Assembly (NCBI GenBank): GCA_963830725.1
Contig: CAWHNO010000015.1
Span: 62,001-126,000 of the forward strand
Origin: DASSUW01 sp963830725
GTDB taxonomy: Bacteria; Actinomycetota; Thermoleophilia; Solirubrobacterales; Solirubrobacteraceae
Length of the DNA stretch: 64,000 nucleotides
Direction: 5' to 3'
The position numbers and the translations under genes are program-made. Below, piece after piece: positions 45,070 through 53,608 of the stretch (positions within the stretch are counted from its first letter, which is position 1; every line of letters begins with the position of its first letter). The notes beneath the pieces are model-generated. The model was not told where the DNA came from. It worked only from the letters and a program-made list of their open reading frames with translations, and did no database searches.

Positions 45070-45129
45070 GCGCCACAGCGTACGCACGGATGGAATACGC
45101 CGGCGACCGCGGGCGTCCGACCAGTTGTC

Positions 45130-45150
45130 AGGGCCTCGCCGAGAGGCCCT
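45130..45150 (+). promoter_or_regulatory. Hairpin in the leader of the next gene
   Basis: Arms agggcctc and gaggccct pair perfectly around a 5-base loop, ending 5 bp before the GGAGAGG ribosome binding site of the 45167 gene. In RNA it would sit directly ahead of the ribosome entry site, so it could tune translation or stabilise the transcript. No protein-binding motif is recognised. Confidence 0.45.
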
Positions 45151-45166
45151 CCAGGAGAGGAATGCC

Positions 45167-45595
45167 ATGTCCCGATGGCTGCTGGTCATCCCGATCGTGC
45201 TGGTCGCAATGCTCGCGGCCGGCTCCGCCGGGGCCAAGCCCAGGCTCACCACCACGGTGGGAAAGGTGCAGGGAACCGAGGCGTACCTCGCGGTCACCTA
45301 CGACGGCCATCGCCTGCGCGCCTACGCCTGCAACGGCTCCGCGCGCCGACTGCCGACCATCTCGTCGTGGTTCAACGGGCCGTGGGACGGCCGCAGGGCG
45401 ATCACCGTCGTCGACGGCGACGTCACGCTGCGGATCCAGCGCGCGCACGACGGGCGCGTCGGCGGCCGCCTCAACGGCCACCGCTTCACGCTCACGCGGG
45501 CGAAGGGACCGGCCGGGCTCTACCAGCAGACGAGCGGCACGACGACCGAGACGTCGGTCGTGGTCGCGAACGGCGAGATCCGCAGCTGCGCCTGA
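45167..45595 (+). CDS. Small secreted protein
   Basis: 142 residues from the ATG at 45167 with GGAGAGG upstream. Signal peptide WLLVIPIVLVAMLAAGSAGA. Mature part is beta-rich and basic with two cysteines (RAYACNGSARR and the C-terminal EIRSCA) that could form a disulfide. It ends in TTTETSVVVANGEIRS. No family recognised. Probably an extracellular small beta-barrel protein. Confidence 0.7.
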   Translation: MSRWLLVIPIVLVAMLAAGSAGAKPRLTTTVGKVQGTEAYLAVTYDGHRLRAYACNGSARRLPTISSWFNGPWDGRRAITVVDGDVTLRIQRAHDGRVGGRLNGHRFTLTRAKGPAGLYQQTSGTTTETSVVVANGEIRSCA

Positions 45596-45613
45596 GCCTG
45601 GATTCAGGCTGAG

Positions 45614-45820
45614 TCAGCCGACCTGCGGGCCGCTGAGCTGGGCGCGCAGCGTGGCGATCTCGGTCACGGCGAGGCCGACGTAGACGGCGATCGAGGCCTC
45701 GATGTCGTTCTCGAGGTCGGTCATGTAGAGGGCGTTCTCCCCGAGGCCGGCCTCGACGGCGTCGAGGCGCTCGGCCTGGAGGCGCCGGAGCTTGGTGCGG
45801 GCGTCGAGGGCGGTCGTCAT
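45614..45820 (-). CDS. Small hypothetical helical protein
   Basis: 68 residues from ATG at 45820. Heptad-like pattern in the N-terminal helix (TKLRRLQAERLDAVEAGLGE) and a C-terminal helix (AVTEIATLRAQLSG) suggests a helical hairpin or coiled coil. No family recognised. Its leader, 45821-45931, contains two stable hairpins. Confidence 0.65.
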   Translation of the reverse strand: MTTALDARTKLRRLQAERLDAVEAGLGENALYMTDLENDIEASIAVYVGLAVTEIATLRAQLSGPQVG

Positions 45821-45839
45821 GGCCGATAGACTCACACCA

Positions 45840-45931
45840 GGGCCGGCCCGCTCCAATGCGGGGAGACCCGCCTCTTGCGGGCGGCAACCCAGCCTCCGGG
45901 GGTACGGCCAGCCCGAAGTAGAGGTGCGGTT
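45840..45931 (-). ncRNA. Structured intergenic segment, possible leader RNA
   Basis: On the minus strand this gap between two genes folds into consecutive hairpins: ccgcc...ggcgg around cgcaaga, and cccgc...gcggg around attgga. A GGCTGGGTTGCCG stretch lies just before them. The 3-prime end of c-di-GMP (GEMM) aptamers can look similar, but the required upstream core is not present, so I do not name a riboswitch. It lies directly ahead of the 45820 start. Confidence 0.3.
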
Positions 45932-46246
45932 CTAGGCCGACCACCGGACGGTCAGCCGGTCGGGATCGACCGAGAGGATCTCGAGCTCCTGCGGCACGGC
46001 GGACGGCAGCGACACCCGTGCGCGGCGCTCGCCCGCCTGCTCCCAGTGGCCGGCGCGGGGCTGCGGGCGGTCGGCCGGATCCGGCCCGATGACCAGCAGC
46101 TCCCCGTCGGGCAGGAACTCCAGCCCGCGGCGGCCGCGCGCCGGGGGCAGGGCATAGCCGGCCGGCCGGTAGACGCGCACGTCGCCATCGTCCTCCTCAT
46201 GCGAGTGCATCCAGCGCCGGAACAGCTCGTGAGGCAGCTCGCCCAC
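45932..46246 (-). CDS. Conserved hypothetical protein
   Basis: 104 residues. MGELPHELFRRWMHSHEEDD followed by a beta-rich body (GDVRVYRPAGYALPPARGRR, LEFLPDGELLVIGPDPADRP) and an end ILSVDPDRLTVRWS. This layout, N-terminal HSHEED helix and a WEQ-containing sheet, is seen in small lipocalin-like actinobacterial proteins of unknown function. Divergent from the M43 peptidase. Confidence 0.7.
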   Translation of the reverse strand: MGELPHELFRRWMHSHEEDDGDVRVYRPAGYALPPARGRRGLEFLPDGELLVIGPDPADRPQPRAGHWEQAGERRARVSLPSAVPQELEILSVDPDRLTVRWSA

Positions 46247-46278
46247 GGGCCAACTCTACGCGCTGTAGGGTCGCGCGA

Positions 46279-47418
46279 ATGCCGCCGACCAGCCGGTCCT
46301 GCGCGACGAGCGAGGTCCATCGCCAGCTGCTGTCCGTGGACCCGGACTACCGCCACGCCCGCGACGAGATCGAGTACCTGACCGACGCGGTGCAGGCGCG
46401 CGGCTACGCGGCGGCCGCGCCGAGGACGCGAACGATCCCGACCGTCGTGCACGTGGTCTACCGCGACGCCGGCGAGAACATCTCCAACGCGCAGGTCGAG
46501 AGCCAGATCCGGATCCTCAATCGGGACTTCCGGATGAGGAACCGGGACCGCAGCGCCCTGCCGGACGTGTTCCAGCCGCTGCACGCCGACACGCGGATCC
46601 AGTTCCGGCTGGCACGCAGGGACATCTTCGGCAACGCCACCAACGGCATCACCCGCACGCGCACCGCCGTGCCCTCGTTCAGCTTCGACGACGGCGTCAA
46701 GTCCAGCCGCACGGGCGGCGCCGACCCGTGGCCCACGCGGCGCTATCTCAACATCTGGGTCTGCAACCTCGGAGGCGGGCTCCTCGGCTACGCGCAGTTC
46801 CCGGGCGGGCCGCGCGCCACCGACGGCGTGGTGGTCCTGCACACCGCGTTCGGGGACACCGGCACGGCGGCCGCGCCGTTCGACCGCGGCCGCACCACCA
46901 CCCATGAGGTCGGACACTGGCTCAACCTGTTCCACATCTGGGGCGACGACGGCACCGGCTGCCACGGCTCAGACCACTGCCCGGACACGCCCAACCAGGC
47001 GAGCGAGAACACCGGCGCGCCGACCTTCCCGCACATCTCGTGCGACAACGGCCCCAACGGCGACTTGTTCATGAACTACATGGACTACGTCGACGACCGC
47101 GCGATGTTCATGTTCACCGCCGGCCAGGCGACGCGCATGAACGCCACCCTCGACGGCCCGCGCAGGCAGCTGTTCGAGGCGCTCCCGCGCTATCCCGGGG
47201 TGCTCGGCCCGAGCCCGCGGCGCAAGCCGGCGGTCAAGAAGGTCCAGGAGATCCTGCGCGACCGCTACGACCACCCGGACCTGCGCGCCGACGGGGTCTA
47301 CGGCCCCAGGACCGAGCGGATCGTCCGCACCTTCCAGCGCCGACGCCACGGTCCGCCGTGGCACCTGGAGGACGACGGCCGGGTCGGCAGGCGCACCTGG
47401 GCCGCGCTGTTCGCCTGA
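46279..47418 (+). CDS. M43-family zinc metallopeptidase with peptidoglycan-binding-like domain
   Basis: 379 residues. Pro-like N-terminus, then the catalytic domain: zinc motif THEVGHWLNLFHIWG near residue 212 (H-E-x-x-H-x5-H) and the Met-turn DLFMNYMDYVDD near 260, the features of pappalysin/cytophagalysin-like metzincins. The last 70 residues (VKKVQEILRDRYDHPDLRAD, GVYGPRTERIVRTFQRRRHG) form a PG_binding_1-type helical domain. No obvious signal peptide at this start. Probably acts outside the cell on proteins near the wall, but the export route is unclear. Confidence 0.88.
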   Translation: MPPTSRSCATSEVHRQLLSVDPDYRHARDEIEYLTDAVQARGYAAAAPRTRTIPTVVHVVYRDAGENISNAQVESQIRILNRDFRMRNRDRSALPDVFQPLHADTRIQFRLARRDIFGNATNGITRTRTAVPSFSFDDGVKSSRTGGADPWPTRRYLNIWVCNLGGGLLGYAQFPGGPRATDGVVVLHTAFGDTGTAAAPFDRGRTTTHEVGHWLNLFHIWGDDGTGCHGSDHCPDTPNQASENTGAPTFPHISCDNGPNGDLFMNYMDYVDDRAMFMFTAGQATRMNATLDGPRRQLFEALPRYPGVLGPSPRRKPAVKKVQEILRDRYDHPDLRADGVYGPRTERIVRTFQRRRHGPPWHLEDDGRVGRRTWAALFA

Positions 47419-49922
47419 TCAAAGTCGGACGCGGACTGTGCGGCGGGCGGTCGTCGACCGGCCGTCGCCGTAGCGTGCCCTGACCGTCAGCCGCACCCGC
47501 ACGCTGCGGCGGTCCTGCCGCAGCGCCGCGCGGCGCGCCTTGCGCGGCAGCGCCAGCGCGAACCGCCGCTGGCGCGTGGTCCGCAGCGTCCGGCGCAGCG
47601 TGCGCACGATGCGCCCGTCGACGCGCAGTCGTCCAGTGACCGTGCAGCGATCGGCGCACCTCACGCGAACGGTCACCTTGCCGCGGCGGCCTCGGCGCGG
47701 CAGCTTGACCACCGGCCGCGGCGGCCGCGTCACGGTGACCGTGCGCGTCGCGCTTCCGCTGCCGCCGCGGTCGTCGCGGGCCGCGACGCTCGCGTTGAAG
47801 GTGCCCGCTCGCTGATACGCGAACGAGGTGGCCGGCTCGGCCGTCGAGCGGTCGACGGCGCCGTCGCCGTCGAAGTCCCAGTCGTAACGGGTGATCCGCG
47901 AGTCGGGATCGACGAACGAGGCGGCGAAGTCGACCCTCGCGCCGACGCCCAGCAGCGTGCGGCTCGCCGCCAGCGCTCCCGTCGGCGGGCGGTTGGCCGG
48001 GACGCCTACCCCGAGCTCCGAGAAGTCCTCGTCAGGGTCGACGTCGCCGGCGCCGTCGGCGTGCGCCCAGTAGCCCATCCCGCGCCGGGCGAACACCGTC
48101 CAGACCGCGTTGCGGTGATCGCCGGGAAGGCCGGTCTCAGCGGCCAGGATCGCGTTGCGCATGTCCAGGAACGACGGCTCGGGGGGCGCCATCCGCATGC
48201 CCTCGGTGATCAGCGCCTGAGCGGTGTCGGAGCCCACCGCGGTGCGCAGGTCCCACAGCGTCTCGGCCCAGATCTCACCGTCGGCATGGACGTCGGCGCC
48301 GTCGGCGATGTCGGCCGAAGTCGCCGTACGTGAAGCCGCCGGCGTCCGCGCCGTCGTCGGTGCCCGGGCAGCCCGTGGGGACCGCCGACCGGGCAGTCGA
48401 GTCCCTGGAGGCGCAGCGTGTGCGGCACGTAGTCGATGTAGGCGCCGAGGTCGACCTCGCCGGCCGGCCGCTCGTCGGTCAAGAGCCCCTCGTCGACGAG
48501 CAGGTCGAGCGCGTACCAGTCGCTCCAGCCCTCCCCCATCGCTCCCGCCTGCGCGCTCGACAGCGCGCCGGAGCCGTCGTCGTGGGTGACCAGGCGGTTC
48601 GAGAGCCCGTGAGCGTACTCATGCCAGACGATCGCCGCCGAGTCGCCGGCGTTGACGGTGCGGAAGCCGCCGCCGTGAAACAGGTACAGCTGCATCAGCG
48701 GCGGCAGGCCCTCGGGCAGCGTCGACATGCTGGCGTTGTTGAGGTGCGCGGCGTTCGGGCCGGTGGAAGCGCCGTCGTCGGTCTCGACGAGCACCTCGTC
48801 GGCGCCGGAGAAGCCGTCGAAGCGGATGTCCGGGTCCTGCGCCAGGTGGTCGCGGAAGCGGTTGACGAGGTAGAACGCCTGGACGCCGTTGCGCCTGCGG
48901 TTGGCCAGCCACGAACCGGCGACGCCAGCATTCCACGAGCACTGGGCGCCGTCGCTGCACGTCGGCCCGCTGAACGGTGTGAACGGGAACTTGAAGCTGC
49001 CGTTCGTGCGCCGGATGTCCTCGTCCTCGCCCGGCGATGGCGAGTCGCTGTCGTCGAGGTCCGAGTAGGTATGCGCGAACGGCCCATCGAGCACACCGGC
49101 GCCCGCGTCGAGCCAGCCCCGCTGTTCGAGATCGATCGTGATCTGCTCCCCCGCTGCGGGGTGGCTCGGGAAAACGTCGGCCGCCGCAGCGTCCTTGGTC
49201 AGGTTCTGGCGGAAGAGGATCGCGCCGTTTTCCGCGTCGACGACGGCGTCGTAGTGGGCGATCTCGGTCGCGCGATAGGTCAGGTGCCACGCGAGCCGCG
49301 TCCCGCGCCCGCTGCCGAACAGCACCAGGCGAGCGAAATCGCCGCCTTCGAAACGTGTCATGCGGCGGACCCCGTCCGGGCCCGATTCGACGTCGACCGC
49401 CCGCTCCACCCCCACGTCGCGCTGGAGGGCGCGCAGCGCGGCGACGGCACCGAGTCGCGGGGTCGCCGACTCGACCTCCGGGGCCTCCGGCGAGCCGGTC
49501 ACGCTCAGGATGCGGCCGCCGCGGTCGAGACTCACGCGCAGCCCGCCGTCGAACGCCGGGATGCCGCGATCGAACCGGCGGTAGCGCAGGTGCGTGAAGC
49601 CGGTGCCGGCCGAGGTCGCCCGCGCCGTCAGCTCGAGATCGTCGACGTCGGCCGCCGTCATGCCGAGCTTCGCCCGGTTCGCGCGCACCCAGCCGCGCGC
49701 GACCGCGGCGCGGTCGCCGCCCGCCGGCGGCGTGAGCGGGCCGTCGTGCGCCTGGACGGACCGCACCGTGCCGTTGCCCCCGCGCGAGTCGAAGTAGGGC
49801 TCCTGCGACATCGCGGCAGGCGCCAAGGCGAGCAGCGAGCCGGTCAGGAGCGCTGCGACGCTCAGGGCCCGCCAGCACGAGGAAGTTCTCGGGTGTTCCT
49901 CTTCCGCCTGAGGGATACGCAA
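47419..49922 (-). pseudogene. M36 fungalysin-type metallopeptidase with PKD domain, two insertions
   Basis: TTG start at 49922; signal peptide ALSVAALLTGSLLALAPAAM. Propeptide (FTP/PepSY-like, LGMTAADVDDLELTARATSA), then the catalytic domain with HEYAHGLSNRL near residue 440 and downstream GEGWSDWYALDLL supplying the third zinc ligand. C-terminal PKD domain (RITRYDWDFDGDGAVDRSTA) and a basic tail. Near 48377 one extra C and near 48315 one extra A break the frame; removing both restores PVGGPTGCPGTDDGADAGGF and DFGRIADGADV and gives 833 residues. Extracellular protease. Likely sequence error. Confidence 0.85.
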
Positions 49923-50038
49923 CCCTAGCCCGGCTCGCAGCCGAAGTGAAGGCGCCGCCGGGCGGTTTGCCTTCGATCCGAGGGCTCGGTTAACCTCGCC
50001 CTTCCACCGAAGGAGGCGGGAAGCTGGCACCCCCGCAA

Positions 50039-53000
50039 GTGACCATCGAACTGTGTGGCCATCTCTCGGTCAGCGTCGATGGACGCCGCCGGGAGGCCGA
50101 CCTTCCCGGGCGTCAGGGACGACTGGCCCTTGCCCATCTTGCGCTCAACCGCAGCCGCGGGGTCACGCGCGAGCGGCTGATCGCCGCCCTCTGGGGCGAG
50201 GACGCCCCGGCGGGCCATGCGCAGGCGCTGAACGTCGTCCTCTCGAAACTGCGACGGGCGCTCGGTCCGGAGGTGCTGGAGAACGCCGGCGAGCGCGCCG
50301 TGCAGCTCACGCGCTCCGCCACGGTCGACCTCGACGAGGCGCAGCCGGCCCTCGACAGCGCGTTCGCGGCGCGCGACCGCGGCGACTGGCCGGCCGTGAT
50401 CGAAGCCGGCGGCCGCGTGGCCGAGCTGGCCGACGCCGGGCTGCTCCCCGGCTACGAGGCCTCGTGGCTCGAGGACCCGCGGCGCCGGCTCGAGGAGGTC
50501 GGGCTGCAGGCGCGCGAGCTTCGAGGTGACGCCGGGCTGGCCATGGGCGGCGCCGAGCTGGCCCAGGCCGAGCGCGCGGCGACCGAGCTGGTGGAGCTCG
50601 CGCCCTACCGCGAGAGCGGCTACCTGCTGCTGATGCGCGTGCGCGAGGCGCAGGGCAACCTGGTCGAGGCGCTGCGCGTCCACGAGCGGCTGCGGACGCT
50701 GCTGCGCGACGAGCTGGGGGTCGCGCCCGGACCGCAGGTCCAGGCCGAGTTCGAGCGGATGCTGAAGGCCGAGCGCGCGCAGCCCGAGCCCGCGCCGGAG
50801 CCGCCGCCCGCCGCGCCCGCACCCGAGTCCGACGGCAGCCACGCCTTCTTCGCCACCCGCAGCGGCGCGGCGTTCGTCGGCCGCCGCGGCGAGCTCGACC
50901 GCCTGGGCCAGTACCTCGAGCGCGCCACCGAGGGCAACCGCCAGCTCGTCCTGCTCGAGGGCGAGCCGGGGATCGGCAAGACCCGGCTGGCGCTCCAGTT
51001 CATGGAGGCCTGCGAGGCCGAGGGGGCGCTCGCGCTCTACGGCCGCTGCGACGCCGAGACGCTCGTGCCCTACCAGCCGTTCGTGGAGGCCCTTCGCCGC
51101 TACGTCGCCCGCGCGCCGGAGCAGGCCGGCGCGTGGCGCGCGCAGTACGGCGCCGAGCTCGGCCGCGTGGTGCCCGAGCTGGCCGGCGCCGGCAACACGC
51201 CCGGCGGCCCCGAGGAGGAGGAGCGCTACCGGCTCTTCGACGCCGTCTCCGAGGTCCTCAACGACATCGCGCGCCACCAGCCGGTCGTGCTCGTGCTCGA
51301 CGACCTGCACTGGGCCGACAAGCCGACGCTGCTGATGCTGCGCCAGATGGTGCGCGCGGCCGGCGAGTCGCCGCTCCTGATCGTGGCCACGATCCGCGAC
51401 ACCGAGCGCCCGGCGGCGCTGGTCGACATGCTCGTGCAGCTGCGCCGCGAGCACTACTTCGACCGGATCGAGCTGAGCGGGCTCGACGAGGCCGACGCCA
51501 CCGCGCTGATCGGCGCGTTCGGGCCCCAGGGCATCCCGGAGCACGTGAACCGGACGCTGTGGGAGGAGACCAAGGGCAACCCGTTCTTCCTCGAGGAGAT
51601 GGTGCGCCACCTCGGCACCACCGCGGCCGGCGCGGAGGGCAACGGCGCGCCCTGTGGCTTCGAGCTGCCCGAGGGCATCCGCGAGGTCATCGGCCGCCGG
51701 CTGGCGACGCTGTCAGAGCGCACGAGCCAGCTGCTGACCACGGCGGCCGTGATGGGCCGCGAGTTCCGGGTCGAGGTGCTCGAGGCCGTCAGCGATCTCG
51801 ACGAGGACGAGGTCGACGAGGTGATCGAGGAGGGCGTCGCGGCGCACGTGATCGCCGAGGTGCCGGGCGTGTACGGCCGCGGCAGCTTCACCCACGCGCT
51901 GATCCGCCAGACGCTCTACGACGGCCTCACCGCCACGCGCCGGGCGCGGCTGCACCTGCGCGTGGCCGAGGCGCTCGAGCAGCTCGAAGCGGAGGCGCCG
52001 GAGCCGCCGCTGGCCGAGCTGGCGTACCACTTCTCGCTCGCGCCGCCGGCCCGCGGCGCGCCGAAGGCGGTCGAGTACGCCGAGCGCGCCGCCCAGCGCG
52101 CGGCCGGCGTCCTCGCCTACGAGGAGGCCGCGCGCCTGTACGAGGTGGCGCTCGAGGCGCTCGACCAGGCGCCCGCGGACCCCGAGCGCCGCTGCGGGCT
52201 GCTGCTCGCGTGCGGCCAGGCCCAGACGAGAGCAGGCGACACGATCGAGGCGCACGGCACGTTCCGCGAGGCGGCCGACACGGCGCGCGCGCTCGGCTCG
52301 GCGCAGCTGCTCGGCCAGGCCGCGCTCGGCTACGGAGCCGCCGGCCAGATGGCGGGCGGGATCGTCGACGAGGAGCTGGTGCGGTTGCTCGAGGAGGCGC
52401 TCGAGGCGGTCGGCGACGGCGATCCGGCGCTGCGCTCCCGGCTCGTCGGGCGGCTGGCGATCGAGCTGAGCTTCTCCGAGGCGGGCGAGCGCCGCGCCGA
52501 GCTGAGCAGCGAGGCGGTCGAGCTGGCGCGCCAGGTCGGCGACCCGCGCGGCCTCGGGTTCGCGCTCGTGGCGCGCCACTGGTCGCTGTGGGGGCCCGGC
52601 AACGTGCAGGAGCGCCTCGAGGCCGCCAACGACCTGCTCGGCCTCGCCGACAGCTCGGGCGACGAGCGGCTCGCGATCGCCGGCCACCGCTGGCGGATGA
52701 TCGACCTGCTGGAGCTCGGCGAGATCGACGCGGTCGACATCGAGATCGACGCCTACGCGCAGATCGCCGAGGCGCGCCGCCGGCTGTCGGACACGTTGTA
52801 CGTGCACATCTACCGCGCGATGCGGCTGCTGCTCGCGGGCGAGTTCGACGAGGCGGAGGCCGAGGGCTACGAGGCGGTGCGGCTCGGCAACCGCGTGCAG
52901 GACCCCAACACCGGCAACGCCACGCTGCTGCAGGCCTGCACGCTGCGGCGCGAGCGCGGCCGGCTCGAGCGGCTCGAGGCGCCCGTGCGCGCCTACGCCG

Positions 53001-53560
53001 AGCGCTTCGCCGCGATCCCGGGCTGGGTCTGCGTGCTGGCCCACCTGCTGGCCGAGACCGGCCGCGGCGAGGAGGCGCGCGGGATCCTCGACGACTTCGC
53101 GGCCGACGGCTTCCGCGGGCTGCCGCTCGACGGGATCTGGCTCGGAGCCGTCGCCTACCTGGCCGAGACCGCCGCCACGCTGCGCGACCCGGCGCACGCC
53201 GAGGCGCTGTACGGCCTGCTCGAGCCGTACGCCGACCGGAACGTGGCCGTCGGCTGGGCGGCGACCTCCATGGGGTCGGCCGCGCGCCACCTCGGCCTGC
53301 TGGCCGACCTGATGGGCCGTCGCAAGGAGTCGATCGCCCACTTCGAGAGCGCGCTGGCCATGAACGAGCGGATGCGCGCCCGGCCGTGGGTGGCGCACAC
53401 CCGGGTCGAGCTCGCTCGCGTGCTGTCGCAGCGCCCGGCTTCAAGCAAGCGGGCCGCCGAGCTGCTCGAGGCCGGGCTCGCCGAGGCTCAGCAGCTCGGC
53501 ATGGCGCGGCTGGTCGAGCGCGGCGAGGCTGTCCGATCGGGCGCCGCGGTCACTCCCTGA
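50039..53560 (+). CDS. BTAD/AAA-type transcriptional regulator (SARP-like, ATPase and TPR domains)
   Basis: About 1173 residues. N-terminal winged DNA-binding domain (IELCGHLSVSVDGRRREADL) and bacterial transcriptional activator domain (residues about 95-240), then AAA ATPase with Walker A EGEPGIGKTRLAL near 310 and Walker B VLVLDDLHWAD near 417, followed by about 600 residues of TPR-like helices. Resembles AfsR-type pathway regulators, but its targets are unknown. Start: GTG at 50039; the AAGGAGG site lies 23 bp away, whereas an in-frame CTG at 50024 is 7 bp from it, so the true start may be CTG. glgP follows by 48 bp. Confidence 0.9.
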   Translation: MTIELCGHLSVSVDGRRREADLPGRQGRLALAHLALNRSRGVTRERLIAALWGEDAPAGHAQALNVVLSKLRRALGPEVLENAGERAVQLTRSATVDLDEAQPALDSAFAARDRGDWPAVIEAGGRVAELADAGLLPGYEASWLEDPRRRLEEVGLQARELRGDAGLAMGGAELAQAERAATELVELAPYRESGYLLLMRVREAQGNLVEALRVHERLRTLLRDELGVAPGPQVQAEFERMLKAERAQPEPAPEPPPAAPAPESDGSHAFFATRSGAAFVGRRGELDRLGQYLERATEGNRQLVLLEGEPGIGKTRLALQFMEACEAEGALALYGRCDAETLVPYQPFVEALRRYVARAPEQAGAWRAQYGAELGRVVPELAGAGNTPGGPEEEERYRLFDAVSEVLNDIARHQPVVLVLDDLHWADKPTLLMLRQMVRAAGESPLLIVATIRDTERPAALVDMLVQLRREHYFDRIELSGLDEADATALIGAFGPQGIPEHVNRTLWEETKGNPFFLEEMVRHLGTTAAGAEGNGAPCGFELPEGIREVIGRRLATLSERTSQLLTTAAVMGREFRVEVLEAVSDLDEDEVDEVIEEGVAAHVIAEVPGVYGRGSFTHALIRQTLYDGLTATRRARLHLRVAEALEQLEAEAPEPPLAELAYHFSLAPPARGAPKAVEYAERAAQRAAGVLAYEEAARLYEVALEALDQAPADPERRCGLLLACGQAQTRAGDTIEAHGTFREAADTARALGSAQLLGQAALGYGAAGQMAGGIVDEELVRLLEEALEAVGDGDPALRSRLVGRLAIELSFSEAGERRAELSSEAVELARQVGDPRGLGFALVARHWSLWGPGNVQERLEAANDLLGLADSSGDERLAIAGHRWRMIDLLELGEIDAVDIEIDAYAQIAEARRRLSDTLYVHIYRAMRLLLAGEFDEAEAEGYEAVRLGNRVQDPNTGNATLLQACTLRRERGRLERLEAPVRAYAERFAAIPGWVCVLAHLLAETGRGEEARGILDDFAADGFRGLPLDGIWLGAVAYLAETAATLRDPAHAEALYGLLEPYADRNVAVGWAATSMGSAARHLGLLADLMGRRKESIAHFESALAMNERMRARPWVAHTRVELARVLSQRPASSKRAAELLEAGLAEAQQLGMARLVERGEAVRSGAAVTP

Positions 53561-53608
53561 AAGTCGAGGAGAGGCCCATCTTCCGGCCGCGTTCGCTACA
53601 TAACAGGT

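Noticed and set aside
45840..45931. c-di-GMP (GEMM) riboswitch
   Set aside because: Only a GGCTGGGTTGCCG-like end matches; the required ACGCAAAGCC core and tetraloop helix are missing on both strands.
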